In this document: one piece after another, positions 1 to 6,829 of the stretch
Position numbering within the stretch: the first letter of the stretch is position 1
Layout of the letters: each line of letters begins with the position of its first letter
DNA from: Melioribacteraceae bacterium
GTDB lineage: Bacteria; Bacteroidota; Ignavibacteria; Ignavibacteriales; Melioribacteraceae
NCBI GenBank assembly: GCA_026987055.1
Contig: JALSNL010000390.1
Location: 1-8,400 of the forward strand
Length of the DNA: 8,400 nt
Direction: 5' to 3'
The notes under the pieces: model-generated
What the model saw: the letters and a program-made list of their open reading frames with translations, nothing else
Told to the model about the DNA's origin: nothing
Database searches by the model: none
Program-made: the position numbers and the translations under genes

Positions 1-1618
1 AGCCTTCTTCCGGCTCCCTATGTATAAGATTATTTCCATCCTTTATTTCATAAGCAAAACTTAAAACATCATTGGGTAAAGCTTTTGGAATTTCAATTCT
101 GTAAGTGCCGTTTTCATTTGAATCTAGCATTCCAACTGATATATGATCGGAATAATTGTAATGGTATAAAATCCAAATTTGATTGTCCAAGTATTTTTGT
201 TCGAACTTTTTATTAAGGAAATATTTCCCATTTACATTTTCAATATTGGGATAGGTAACAGCACTAATTGCATTAAGAATTCCATAACCGACAGAATCAT
301 TTGGTGAAGTAACATTATTGCAAGATTCGAATAAAATATTTCTGGCTTGTGTATTTTTCAAATGCGGATATGCTGAGATAAGTTGTGCCGCAATTCCGGC
401 AACAATAGGAGCGGAATACGATGTTCCGCCACCATAAGAATATCCTTCGTTATAAAAATTTTCGTGATAAACATTTGCTCCTTGTGCAACAACTTCCGGT
501 TTTAATCGTCCGTCGTAAGTTGGACCAATGGAACTAAAAAAGGTACGTGTACTATCACTATTAACCGCACCAACAGCAATAACATTAAAGCCATCGGCAG
601 GAGCGGTAATATGTCTCCATTTTTGATTTCCTTCGTTTCCGGCTGATGTTATAACCAAAATTCCTTTACTGAAAGCTTTCTCTGCAGCTTTGGTAACTAT
701 TGTTGTCTGTCCGTCCATATCTTGATAAGTATATGATTCTTCACCTTTATCAAATTCATTGTAACCAAGAGATGATGAAGTAATATCAACACCAATTGAA
801 TCCATCCATTCAAGTGCGGCTGCATAGTTATCTTCTTCAGCATGCGTTTCCGTCGGCACGTATTCGGTTTTTGACAGAATAAATTTTGCATTAAACGCCG
901 GACCAATAAGTTCTCCTTCGTCAAAACCCGCCATTATTGAAAGTACTGCCGTTCCATGTCCGAAAGCACCGTTATTTGTAACGGTATCATTATTTACAAA
1001 ATCATGTTCGGCTATAACTTTTAAATTTTCAAAACACTTTCTATTTTTCCAATCAAAACCGGCATCTAATAGACCAACTATTACACCTTTACCGTTTATA
1101 TTAAGATTATGAACAGCAGGAATTTGCGATAATTGATTTTGAGTATATGAAGCTCCGTAATCAAATTGTAATTCACCGGATTTATTTTTTGCAAGGTTAT
1201 TGTTGGATTCTTTTTCCGAAGTGTTTTTTTTATAATGTAATGTTTTAACCTTTGTGATTTTTTTTATAAAAGATTTTTTCAAAAGTTTATTGCGTTGTTC
1301 TTCGGTTAAATATGTACTTACTGCATTAAACCATTTAAGTTTATTAATAATTTTTACATTAAGTTTGTTTATTTCGGTCAAATAATTTTTATTTAAAGGT
1401 ATGTCATCATAAGTAAAAAAGTTATTACCGCAATTCTTTTTTCTTCTGTTAATGCTTCTTTCGGATAGAGTTAATTTAGCAAGTTCTTCAATTGCAGTTC
1501 TTTTAGATAAAACTTTTTTTGCAGATTTCCCTTTATCTTTAAAGTAAATAAGATATTTTTCTTGCGCAAATAAAGTTGAAAAACTTATTAAAACAAAAAA
1601 AGCAAGAATGTATTTCAT
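1..1618 (-). CDS. Secreted S8 (subtilisin-like) serine protease, C-terminus beyond the window
   Basis: An uninterrupted leftward frame of 539 codons starts at ATG 1618-1616 and is still open at the left edge. Residues 1-18 form a signal peptide (MKYILAFFVLISFSTLFA, likely cleaved before Q19). Residues 19 to about 150 are Lys-rich and fit a propeptide. The peptidase domain spans about 165-440 with all active-site residues: Asp185 in LLDAGFDW, His221 in GHGTAV, oxyanion Asn328 in SAGNEG and Ser400 in GGTSYSAP. DAG replaces the textbook DTG, as I recall from other Bacteroidota-type subtilases. Residues from about 450 look like the start of a beta-rich C-terminal domain. A type IX secretion sorting tail would lie outside the window, so it cannot be judged. 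The gene lies 19 bp downstream of lepB on the same strand and is probably co-transcribed with it. The substrate is unknown; extracellular or cell-surface proteolysis is inferred. Confidence 0.93.
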   Translation of the reverse strand, partial: MKYILAFFVLISFSTLFAQEKYLIYFKDKGKSAKKVLSKRTAIEELAKLTLSERSINRRKKNCGNNFFTYDDIPLNKNYLTEINKLNVKIINKLKWFNAVSTYLTEEQRNKLLKKSFIKKITKVKTLHYKKNTSEKESNNNLAKNKSGELQFDYGASYTQNQLSQIPAVHNLNINGKGVIVGLLDAGFDWKNRKCFENLKVIAEHDFVNNDTVTNNGAFGHGTAVLSIMAGFDEGELIGPAFNAKFILSKTEYVPTETHAEEDNYAAALEWMDSIGVDITSSSLGYNEFDKGEESYTYQDMDGQTTIVTKAAEKAFSKGILVITSAGNEGNQKWRHITAPADGFNVIAVGAVNSDSTRTFFSSIGPTYDGRLKPEVVAQGANVYHENFYNEGYSYGGGTSYSAPIVAGIAAQLISAYPHLKNTQARNILFESCNNVTSPNDSVGYGILNAISAVTYPNIENVNGKYFLNKKFEQKYLDNQIWILYHYNYSDHISVGMLDSNENGTYRIEIPKALPNDVLSFAYEIKDGNNLIHREPEEG

Positions 1619-1637
1619 TTTAACCGGTTTAAATTTA

Positions 1638-2534
1638 TTAATGAACTATTTTGGCAATTCTGTTAAATCTTGTTGAACCTAACAATCTAAAGAAATCGGA
1701 GAAAGGAATACTCGGATCCCACGACCAATAAATCATTAAAGCTTCGCCAATAACTTTTTCTCTCGGAACAAATCCCCAGTATCTGCTATCGGCACTGTCG
1801 TCTCTGTTATCTCCCATTGCAAAATAATAATCTTGAGGGATTGTATATTCAACGGTTTTTTTCCCGTCAATATAAATATCATTACCTTTTACTTTAACAA
1901 CCTTACGTTTATAAGTTCTATTTATAAGTGTTCTGTATATTTCAATATTTTGCGGAGTTAACTTTACAACATTACCTTTTTTAGGAATTACCAAAGGACC
2001 ATATTGATCTTTGTTCCATCCGCTGCCTTTTGGGAAAATACGAGGTTCATGATAGCTTGGCGGTAAAATTTCTCTTTGTAAATATTGAATATGTTTAGGA
2101 ATAGGAGCTTCTTTACCATTGATATAAACAACTTTATTTTTAATTTGAAGTGTATCTCCGGGTTCAGCAATACAACGCTTTACGTAACTCATTATAGATT
2201 TTGCTTCCAAATCATCTCTATCACCTGGATATTCAAAAACAAAAATATCTCCCTTTTCGGGATCTCTAATTGCCGGAAGTTGAAAATAAGGCAGTTTAAT
2301 ATCCGTAAACATAATATTACGCGGTGATGAAGAGCCGTAAATAAATTTATTTACAAATAAGAAATCACCAACAAGAATTGTTTTTTCCATAGAACCGGTT
2401 GGAACTCTTGATGTTTCAATAAGAAATGTTTTTATTAACAATGCAGCAAATGCAGCAAACAGAAGATTTTTCCAAAAATCCCAAAACTTTTTTGTTGGTG
2501 ATTTTGTAAGATTTTTTTCTTTTTCTTTTTTCAT
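1638..2534 (-). CDS. lepB: Signal peptidase I
   Basis: This 298-residue membrane serine protease removes signal peptides from proteins exported by Sec or Tat. A Lys-rich cytoplasmic N-terminus precedes one membrane segment at about residues 22-40. Box B is SRVPTGSMEKTI with nucleophile Ser48. Box D is YVKRCIAEPGD with general base Lys119. Box E is GDNRDDSADSRYWG at 241-254. All catalytic elements of family S26A are intact. A long insert (about 143-230) separates boxes D and E, which makes the protein larger than minimal Gram-positive enzymes and resembles Bacteroidota forms. The ATG start has no clear Shine-Dalgarno sequence. The gene lies 112 bp after lepA, the same order as in E. coli, and 19 bp before a subtilase whose own signal peptide is a likely substrate. 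Confidence 0.97.
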   Translation of the reverse strand: MKKEKEKNLTKSPTKKFWDFWKNLLFAAFAALLIKTFLIETSRVPTGSMEKTILVGDFLFVNKFIYGSSSPRNIMFTDIKLPYFQLPAIRDPEKGDIFVFEYPGDRDDLEAKSIMSYVKRCIAEPGDTLQIKNKVVYINGKEAPIPKHIQYLQREILPPSYHEPRIFPKGSGWNKDQYGPLVIPKKGNVVKLTPQNIEIYRTLINRTYKRKVVKVKGNDIYIDGKKTVEYTIPQDYYFAMGDNRDDSADSRYWGFVPREKVIGEALMIYWSWDPSIPFSDFFRLLGSTRFNRIAKIVH

Positions 2535-2646
2535 TTAGTATTCAACTCTGAATTTATTTTCAATAATTTAATTATAAAATTTTTAACAATTTTTGTTTCT
2601 ATTTGTATAGTGTAAAAATAACTGACCTTTATTGTAAATAAAACAA

Positions 2647-4440
2647 TTAGTCATCCAATTGCAAAACAGCCAAGAAAGCTTCTTGTGGAATTTCTACATT
2701 TCCCACTTGCTTCATTCGTTTCTTACCTTCCTTTTGCTTTTCTAACAATTTTCTTTTTCTGGTTATATCGCCGCCATAACATTTTGCCAATACATTTTTT
2801 CTTAATGCTTTAATGTTTGTTCTGGAAATAACTTTATTACCTATTGCTGCTTGTACGGCTATTTCAAACATTTGACGCGGAATAAGCTCTTTAAGTTTTG
2901 AACAAACTTTCCTTCCCCAATCGTAAGCTTTATCTTTATGCACAATTATTGATAATGCATCTACTTTATCTCCGTTAAGCATAATATCTAATTTTACCAA
3001 ATCTGATTTTTTATAACCTATATATTCATAATCAAAAGAAGCATAACCGCGCGTTGTGGATTTTAATTTATCGTAAAAATCAAAAATAATTTCCGAAAGT
3101 GGAAATTCAAATTCTACATCAGCTCTGGTTGGATCTATGTAAGTTGTATTTTTATAAATTCCTCTTTTATCCATTGCAAGCTTCATTATATTTCCCATAT
3201 ATTCGCTTGGAACAACTATTTGTGCTTTAATAAAAGGCTCTTCAATTCTATCCAAATCACCAATAGGAGGTAGATCCGCCGGATTATCAACAATTATTTT
3301 TTCTTCATTTTTTAAATAAGCATGATATTCAACATTCGGCAAAGTAGTAACCAAATTTTGATTATATTCTCTTTCCAAACGTTCTTGAATAATTTCCATG
3401 TGCAACATTCCAAGGAAGCCGCATCTAAAACCAAAGCCGAGAGCAGCAGAAGTTTCCGGAGTAAAAACAAGGGAAGCATCATTTAGCTGAAGTTTTTCAA
3501 TGGCATCCCGCATATCTTCGTAATCATCGGAATCGGAAGGATACAAACCGCTATAAACCATAGGCTTAATTTCTTGATAACCGGTTAAAGGTTCATCGGA
3601 ACCATTTTTTACGTGTGTTATCGTATCACCGACTTTAGTATCATGCACATCTTTTATGCTTGCAATAACATAACCTACATCTCCTGTTCTAAGCTCTTTT
3701 CTTTTTTCTCTTTTTAACCCAAGAACTCCAACTTCTTCGGCAAGAAATTGTTTTCCGTTAGCAAAAAATTTTATTTGATCTTTTTCTTTAAGTATTCCGT
3801 TTACAATTCTTATATAAGCGATGGCACCTCTGTAAGAATCAAAAACAGAATCGAAAATTAAAGCTTGCAAAGGTTTATTAGGATCACCTTCCGGCGAAGG
3901 AATCCGTTCTACAATAGCAGTTAAAATTTCTTCGTATCCAATATGTTGTTTGGCACTGGCTAAAATTATTTCTTCTTCACTACATCCTATTAAATCTGTT
4001 ATTTGCTTTTTAATAACATCAGTACGGGCACTTGGTAAATCAATTTTATTAATTACGGGTATTATTTCCAATCCGGCTTCTATTGCTAAATAAACATTAC
4101 TGATTGTTTGTGCTTCAACACCTTGAGCAGCGTCCACAACAAGCAAAGCTCCTTCGCATGCAGCTAAGGCTCTGGAAACTTCATAAGAAAAATCTACATG
4201 TCCGGGCGTATCAATAAGATTTAAATTATAATTGTTGCCATCGGTATGGTTGTAATACATTTTAATAGCATGTGATTTTATTGTAATTCCGCGTTCGCGC
4301 TCTAAATCCATATCATCAAGTAATTGCGCCTGAGCTTCTCTTTGTGTAACGGTTTCGGTTACTTCAAGCAGCATATCGGCAATCGTGGATTTGCCATGAT
4401 CTATATGTGCAACAATACAAAAGTTTCTAATATTTTCCAT
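2647..4440 (-). CDS. lepA: Elongation factor 4 (LepA), ribosome-associated GTPase
   Basis: This 597-residue protein matches the usual family length (about 600). It is a translational GTPase that acts on stalled or mis-translocated ribosomes and in ribosome biogenesis. G motifs are complete: G1 AHIDHGKS (11-18), G2 RERGITIK (48-55), G3 DTPGHVDF (77-84, with catalytic His81), G4 NKID (131-134) and G5 ASAK (161-164). Domains II, III and V resemble those of EF-G. In place of EF-G domain IV it has the LepA-specific C-terminal domain, including [20 protein letters not shown] and the terminal PQEAFLAVL block. The ATG start gives the standard N-terminus ([19 protein letters not shown]). There is no obvious Shine-Dalgarno sequence, but a strong promoter candidate sits just upstream. 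It is the first gene of the leftward lepA-lepB-protease unit. Confidence 0.98.
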   Translation of the reverse strand: MENIRNFCIVAHIDHGKSTIADMLLEVTETVTQREAQAQLLDDMDLERERGITIKSHAIKMYYNHTDGNNYNLNLIDTPGHVDFSYEVSRALAACEGALLVVDAAQGVEAQTISNVYLAIEAGLEIIPVINKIDLPSARTDVIKKQITDLIGCSEEEIILASAKQHIGYEEILTAIVERIPSPEGDPNKPLQALIFDSVFDSYRGAIAYIRIVNGILKEKDQIKFFANGKQFLAEEVGVLGLKREKRKELRTGDVGYVIASIKDVHDTKVGDTITHVKNGSDEPLTGYQEIKPMVYSGLYPSDSDDYEDMRDAIEKLQLNDASLVFTPETSAALGFGFRCGFLGMLHMEIIQERLEREYNQNLVTTLPNVEYHAYLKNEEKIIVDNPADLPPIGDLDRIEEPFIKAQIVVPSEYMGNIMKLAMDKRGIYKNTTYIDPTRADVEFEFPLSEIIFDFYDKLKSTTRGYASFDYEYIGYKKSDLVKLDIMLNGDKVDALSIIVHKDKAYDWGRKVCSKLKELIPRQMFEIAVQAAIGNKVISRTNIKALRKNVLAKCYGGDITRKRKLLEKQKEGKKRMKQVGNVEIPQEAFLAVLQLDD

Positions 4441-4465
4441 AGTAATAAGTTTAATTTAGCTTTGA

Positions 4466-4494
4466 AATATACCTATTGGATCGGCTAATTTCAA
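4466..4494 (-). promoter_or_regulatory. Candidate sigma70-type promoter of lepA
   Basis: On the minus strand, TTGAAA (4494-4489) is followed by a 17-bp spacer and TATATT (4471-4466). The extended -10 reads TATATTTC. Transcription would start near 4459, giving a leader of about 20 nt before the lepA ATG. Hexamers and spacing are near consensus. In AT-rich DNA some chance matches are expected, so this is a prediction. Confidence 0.55.
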
Positions 4495-4509
4495 TTTGTT
4501 GAAGGACGC

Positions 4510-4538
4510 TAAAAAAATCAGAGTTTATGATTTTTTTA
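4510..4538. repeat. AT-only 11-bp inverted repeat
   Basis: TAAAAAAATCA (4510-4520) pairs perfectly with TGATTTTTTTA (4528-4538) around the 7-nt loop GAGTTTA. The stem has only one G-C pair, so it is a poor terminator despite its flanking A and T runs. It lies upstream of the lepA promoter candidate, outside the predicted transcript. Its function is unknown. Confidence 0.6.
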
Positions 4539-4561
4539 ATTTCTCAAGATTTATTTTTTTC

Positions 4562-4633
4562 TGTAAATTAATAAAGATAGATAATTTACATTAGTTTATT
4601 TCTTATGTAAAAGATAAAGAAATAAATTAGTGT
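4562..4633. repeat. Two overlapping AT-rich hairpins
   Basis: The first stem is TGTAAATTA (4562-4570) with TAATTTACA (4582-4590), 9 bp around an 11-nt loop. The second runs from 4588-4604 to 4617-4633. Its core TTTATTTCTT/AAGAAATAAA is 10 perfect pairs, extended outward to 17 pairs if two G-U wobbles are allowed in the plus-strand RNA. The two share ACA at 4588-4590, so they cannot both form fully. In such AT-rich DNA part of this could be chance, but a 17-pair stem is long. Confidence 0.5.
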
Positions 4634-4666
4634 TATGTTAATTTATAAATGACGGTAATCTAAAAA

Positions 4667-4755
4667 CTCACCCCTCCAAAGGAGTCCTTTGGACAACCCC
4701 TCTCTTAAAAAGAGAGGGACTGCTCCCTCTCCCTTTGGGAGAGGGTTGGGGTGAG
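4667..4755. repeat. 89-bp cloverleaf palindromic element (REP/MITE-like)
   Basis: The outer arms CTCACCCC (4667-4674) and GGGGTGAG (4748-4755) are perfect inverted repeats. They enclose three perfect 9-bp hairpins: TCCAAAGGA/TCCTTTGGA (4675-4693, 1-nt centre), CCCTCTCTT/AAGAGAGGG (4698-4718, AAA loop) and CCCTCTCCC/GGGAGAGGG (4725-4745, TTT loop). I count 50 G+C in 89 bp (56%), far above the surroundings, which suggests a foreign or dispersed element. It encodes nothing and shows no obvious target-site duplication. From memory, repeats of the type CTCACCCCAACCCTCTCCC recur in many bacterial genomes; the exact family here is not known to me. Confidence 0.85.
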
Positions 4756-4779
4756 GGTTCATTTGCCGACAAAATACAG

Positions 4780-4809
4780 TTAACTTCACAATAGCAACAG
4801 CACTATAAT
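4780..4809 (+). promoter_or_regulatory. Possible second upstream promoter for yicC
   Basis: TTAACT (4780-4785) and a perfect TATAAT (4804-4809) are separated by 18 bp. The -35 box matches consensus at 4 of 6 positions. It would give a leader of about 100 nt before yicC and starts just downstream of the cloverleaf element. This is weaker than the proximal candidate at 4858-4886. Confidence 0.28.
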
Positions 4810-4857
4810 TCTATAGATTTTAACTTTATTCTGAATCACACTCTAGCAATATCATTT

Positions 4858-4886
4858 TTGATAATGGTTAATAATTTAAGTAAATT
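4858..4886 (+). promoter_or_regulatory. Candidate sigma70-type promoter of yicC-gmk-rpoZ
   Basis: TTGATA (4858-4863), a 17-bp spacer and TAAATT (4881-4886) match the layout of the lepA promoter candidate; the extended -10 reads TAAATTTA. Transcription would start near 4893, leaving a leader of about 24 nt that includes the Shine-Dalgarno sequence of yicC. Confidence 0.55.
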
Positions 4887-4901
4887 TAAGGTTACATTTT
4901 T

Positions 4902-4907
4902 TGAGGA
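4902..4907 (+). promoter_or_regulatory. Ribosome binding site that sets the TTG start of yicC
   Basis: TGAGGA lies 9 nt before TTG 4917-4919. The next in-frame ATG (4926-4928) would be 18 nt away, too far for this site, and would remove the family-conserved residues before MTGFGR. The TTG start is therefore preferred. Confidence 0.65.
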
Positions 4908-4916
4908 TATTTTATT

Positions 4917-5789
4917 TTGAAAAGTATGACAGGATTTGGAAGAGATACCTTTTCCAACGATGATTTTACACTGGAAACAGAGATTAAAAGTTTAAATAGT
5001 AGATTTCTTGATATTTCGTTAAAAATGCCAAGGGAACTTTATACCTATGAATTTCCAATAAGAGAAATAATTAAGAATAATATTAAAAGAGGAAAAGTCT
5101 CTTTAACTATTACTTTAACACTAAATAACTTGGCTGATTCAGGCTTTATTTTTAATCAAGATGACTTTGAAAATACTTTGCAAATATTAAAGAAAATTAA
5201 AGAATTGGGTCAATTTGAAAACGATTTAAATATTTCGAATTTACTTACACTTAAAGATAATTTTCTTAATCAAAAAAGAGAAGATATTGAATTTGAATAT
5301 AGCATAATAGAAACAAACATTAAGAAAGCTATAGAAAATTTAACGGAAATGCGACTTGCCGAAGGTAAAGAACTTGAAAACGATTTAAATTCCAGAATAA
5401 ATATTATCGCAAAAACCGTAGAAGAAATTGAAAATTTAGCTGAACATGCAACAAAAGATTATTTTGAGAAATTTAAAACACGTGCGGATAAACTGTTGGA
5501 AAATCTTATAGACAATGAAGACAGACTTATTCAAGAACTGGCAATACTTACGGAAAAACATGATGTTACCGAAGAATGTGTAAGATTAAAAAGTCACATA
5601 AAATTATTTAACGAAACTGTAAAAAGCTCCGAAGATACCGGACGGAAGCTAAACTTTATTTGTCAAGAGATGAATAGAGAAGCTAATACAATTAATAGTA
5701 AATCAATATCAACCGAAATTTCACATAAAGGACTTGTAATTAAAGAAGAATTAGAAAAAATCAGAGAACAAGTTCAAAATATTGAGTAA
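4917..5789 (+). CDS. yicC: YicC family endoribonuclease (YicC/YloC-like)
   Basis: This 290-residue cytoplasmic protein has both signature ends of the family. The N-terminus is MKSMTGFGR followed by EIKSLNSRFLDISLKMPRE (22-40). The C-terminal domain (formerly DUF1732, about 206-290) includes HDVTEECVRLKSH, GRKLNFICQEMNREANTI and the terminal KIREQVQNIE. The middle is rich in charged helical sequence and probably forms a coiled coil. E. coli YicC has been linked to RNase activity and RyhB sRNA decay; the same role here is inferred from family membership. Translation starts at TTG, supported by the Shine-Dalgarno spacing and by family alignment. The gene is first in yicC-gmk-rpoZ, a widely conserved order, and ends 3 nt before gmk, which suggests translational coupling. 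Confidence 0.95.
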   Translation: MKSMTGFGRDTFSNDDFTLETEIKSLNSRFLDISLKMPRELYTYEFPIREIIKNNIKRGKVSLTITLTLNNLADSGFIFNQDDFENTLQILKKIKELGQFENDLNISNLLTLKDNFLNQKREDIEFEYSIIETNIKKAIENLTEMRLAEGKELENDLNSRINIIAKTVEEIENLAEHATKDYFEKFKTRADKLLENLIDNEDRLIQELAILTEKHDVTEECVRLKSHIKLFNETVKSSEDTGRKLNFICQEMNREANTINSKSISTEISHKGLVIKEELEKIREQVQNIE

Positions 5790-5792
5790 TAA

Positions 5793-6359
5793 TTGAAAAA
5801 GAAAAAGGGGAAATTGTTTGTAATTTCTGCACCAAGCGGGACAGGAAAAACAACAATAATTAAACATATTTTAACAACATTTCCTGAATTGGTATTTTCC
5901 ATTTCCGTAACAACACGTTCCAAAAGAGGAACCGAAGTTGACGGAAAAGATTATTTTTTTATTTCCGAAGATCAATTTAAAGCCAAAATTGATAACGATG
6001 AATTTTTAGAATGGGGACATTTTTACGGTTATTATTACGGAACATTAAAAAAACAAGTTTTTGAAAAATTAGATAAAGGAATTTCCATGGTTTTGGAAGT
6101 TGATGTTAAAGGTGCAATTAATATTAAAAATGCTTATTCCGATTCTGTTTTAATTTTTATTTCTCCACCTGATATCAACGAACTTAAAAAACGACTTATA
6201 AACAGAAAAACAGAATCTGAAGCCGATTTTAAAAAAAGAATTGAACGTGCTGAAATGGAGTTAAAATATAGAGAAAAATTCGATTATAATGTTTATAATT
6301 ATAATCTTGATGAAGCAAAAAAAGAAATAATTGAAATTATTAAAAATGAATTAGCATAA
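5793..6359 (+). CDS. gmk: Guanylate kinase
   Basis: This 188-residue enzyme phosphorylates GMP to GDP with ATP and supplies GTP for RNA synthesis. The P-loop is APSGTGKTT (13-21, Lys19). The GMP-binding region contains TTRSKRGTEVDGKDYFF (40-56) and EFLEWGHFYGYYYGT (70-84). VLEVDVKGAINI (100-111) carries the nucleotide-site Asp. The lid Arg residues lie in FKKRIERAEMEL, and FDYNVYNYNLDEA (163-175) closes the fold. The RGTE loop in place of the common PGE is a form I associate with Bacteroidota. The start is TTG: an in-frame TAA immediately precedes it at 5790-5792, so no upstream start is possible, and no ATG or GTG occurs before the P-loop. There is no clear Shine-Dalgarno sequence; coupling to yicC, 3 nt upstream, is likely. 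Confidence 0.96.
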   Translation: MKKKKGKLFVISAPSGTGKTTIIKHILTTFPELVFSISVTTRSKRGTEVDGKDYFFISEDQFKAKIDNDEFLEWGHFYGYYYGTLKKQVFEKLDKGISMVLEVDVKGAINIKNAYSDSVLIFISPPDINELKKRLINRKTESEADFKKRIERAEMELKYREKFDYNVYNYNLDEAKKEIIEIIKNELA

Positions 6360-6364
6360 AGGAG
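6358..6364 (+). promoter_or_regulatory. Strong ribosome binding site of rpoZ
   Basis: AAAGGAG lies 6 nt before the rpoZ ATG and overlaps the gmk stop codon (6357-6359). It is the clearest Shine-Dalgarno sequence in the window and argues that this organism uses SD-led initiation, at least for some genes. Confidence 0.75.
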
Positions 6365-6370
6365 AAAAGA

Positions 6371-6670
6371 ATGGCAGGGATTAAAACAGTTAGCTTGGAA
6401 ACTATAATAAAAAGAGCTTCTAATATTTATGAAGCAATTATAGTTACTTCCAAAAAAGCTAGAAAAATAAACGAAGAAAATAAGCTGGAATTTACAAATT
6501 TAATCAATACATTCCATCCGGCTAACGAAGATGATTTTGAGGATAGAGATAATACCGAACAAGAGAAAATTTCAATTGAATTTGAAAAAAGAGAAAAACC
6601 TCATATACAAGCACTTGATGAACTGGTTGAAAAAGGAATTGAATATAGATACAAAGAAGTTGCAGAATAA
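6371..6670 (+). CDS. rpoZ: DNA-directed RNA polymerase omega subunit
   Basis: This 99-residue protein has the omega fold signature. SNIYEAIIVTSKKARKI (17-33) corresponds to the conserved N-x-Y-E-A-x-x-x-x-x-K-x-A-R-x-I block. A second block near the C-terminus, EKREKPHIQALDELVEKGIE (72-91), matches the conserved helix that packs on beta-prime. Between them is an acidic linker (DDFEDRDNTEQE) longer than in minimal omegas. Omega aids assembly and stability of RNA polymerase. The gene starts 11 nt after the gmk stop with a strong ribosome binding site and is the last gene before an intrinsic terminator. The gmk-rpoZ pair is conserved across many phyla. In Firmicutes coaBC often follows, but here it is absent. 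Confidence 0.9.
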   Translation: MAGIKTVSLETIIKRASNIYEAIIVTSKKARKINEENKLEFTNLINTFHPANEDDFEDRDNTEQEKISIEFEKREKPHIQALDELVEKGIEYRYKEVAE

Positions 6671-6691
6671 TTAACGTATAATTTTTTATCA

Positions 6692-6717
6692 GGGGAGCCT
6701 TTTGGCTTCCTTTTTTT
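6692..6717 (+). terminator. Rho-independent terminator of yicC-gmk-rpoZ
   Basis: GGGGAGCC (6692-6699) pairs with GGCTTCC plus the first T (6704-6711) around a TTTT loop; two of the eight pairs are G-U. Seven T residues (6711-6717) follow. It lies 21 nt after the rpoZ stop and separates this operon from the downstream glycosylase-dnaB unit. Confidence 0.85.
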
Positions 6718-6746
6718 ATTTAAACAACAATATTTTTAAAAATAAA

Positions 6747-6776
6747 TTTGGTCGTAACAAAAATAAATTATATTTT
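6747..6776 (+). promoter_or_regulatory. Possible promoter of the glycosylase-dnaB unit
   Basis: TTTGG (6747-6751) lies about 18 bp before TATATTTT (6769-6776). The downstream box resembles the TAnATTT boxes proposed for lepA and yicC, and TTTG resembles the Bacteroidota -33 element. A promoter is expected here because a strong terminator lies just upstream. The leader would be about 48 nt. The sequence is very AT-rich, so the exact box is uncertain. Confidence 0.33.
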
Positions 6777-6829
6777 AATTTAATTGTGGAACAATAAACT
6801 ATGTTAGTAACTTGTTAATAATTTTCTTT

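Larger units (their letters stand above)
4441..4916. other. Divergent intergenic region with palindrome cluster, no gene
   Basis: These 476 bp separate the divergent lepA and yicC genes. I see no supportable coding frame and no tRNA or known riboswitch. Candidate promoters occupy both ends (lepA at 4466-4494, yicC at 4858-4886). The middle holds a row of inverted repeats: an AT-only hairpin at 4510-4538, overlapping AT-rich hairpins at 4562-4633, a 10-bp self-complementary ATTTATAAAT at 4641-4650, and a GC-rich cloverleaf element at 4667-4755. If the two promoters are real, all of these palindromes lie in DNA not transcribed from either of them. Confidence 0.8.

Noticed and set aside
697..924. 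75-codon leftward open frame rich in Leu, Asn and Arg
   Set aside because: It lies wholly inside the S8 protease gene in another frame; the protease frame carries the catalytic motifs.
1988..2327. Short open frames on both strands
   Set aside because: They overlap lepB, whose conserved boxes B, D and E are intact in its own frame; the alternative products show no recognisable motifs.
2628..2642. TTTATT/AATAAA hairpin just after the lepA stop, as a terminator
   Set aside because: It has only six A-T pairs and a 3-nt loop, too weak for a terminator. Read-through into lepB is more likely.
2535..2646. A separate lepB promoter (TTTACA then TACACT, 18-bp spacer, minus strand)
   Set aside because: The -10 match is only partial and such matches are common in AT-rich DNA; it is not strong enough to list.
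4667..4755. A tRNA or known riboswitch, because of the cloverleaf shape
   Set aside because: It has no anticodon loop, T-loop (GTTCRA in context), D-loop or CCA arrangement; the loops are 1-3 nt, and I recognise no riboswitch core.
4667..4755. A bidirectional transcription terminator
   Set aside because: The hairpins are GC-rich but no T-tract follows the last stem in either direction, and no gene ends toward this region.
4667..4755. CRISPR array
   Set aside because: There is no spaced direct-repeat series and no cas gene; the repeats are inverted and contiguous.
6812..6829. TTG start giving a six-residue longer glycosylase (MLIIFF)
   Set aside because: There is no ribosome binding site upstream and the added hydrophobic residues are not expected; the in-frame ATG at 6830 is simpler.
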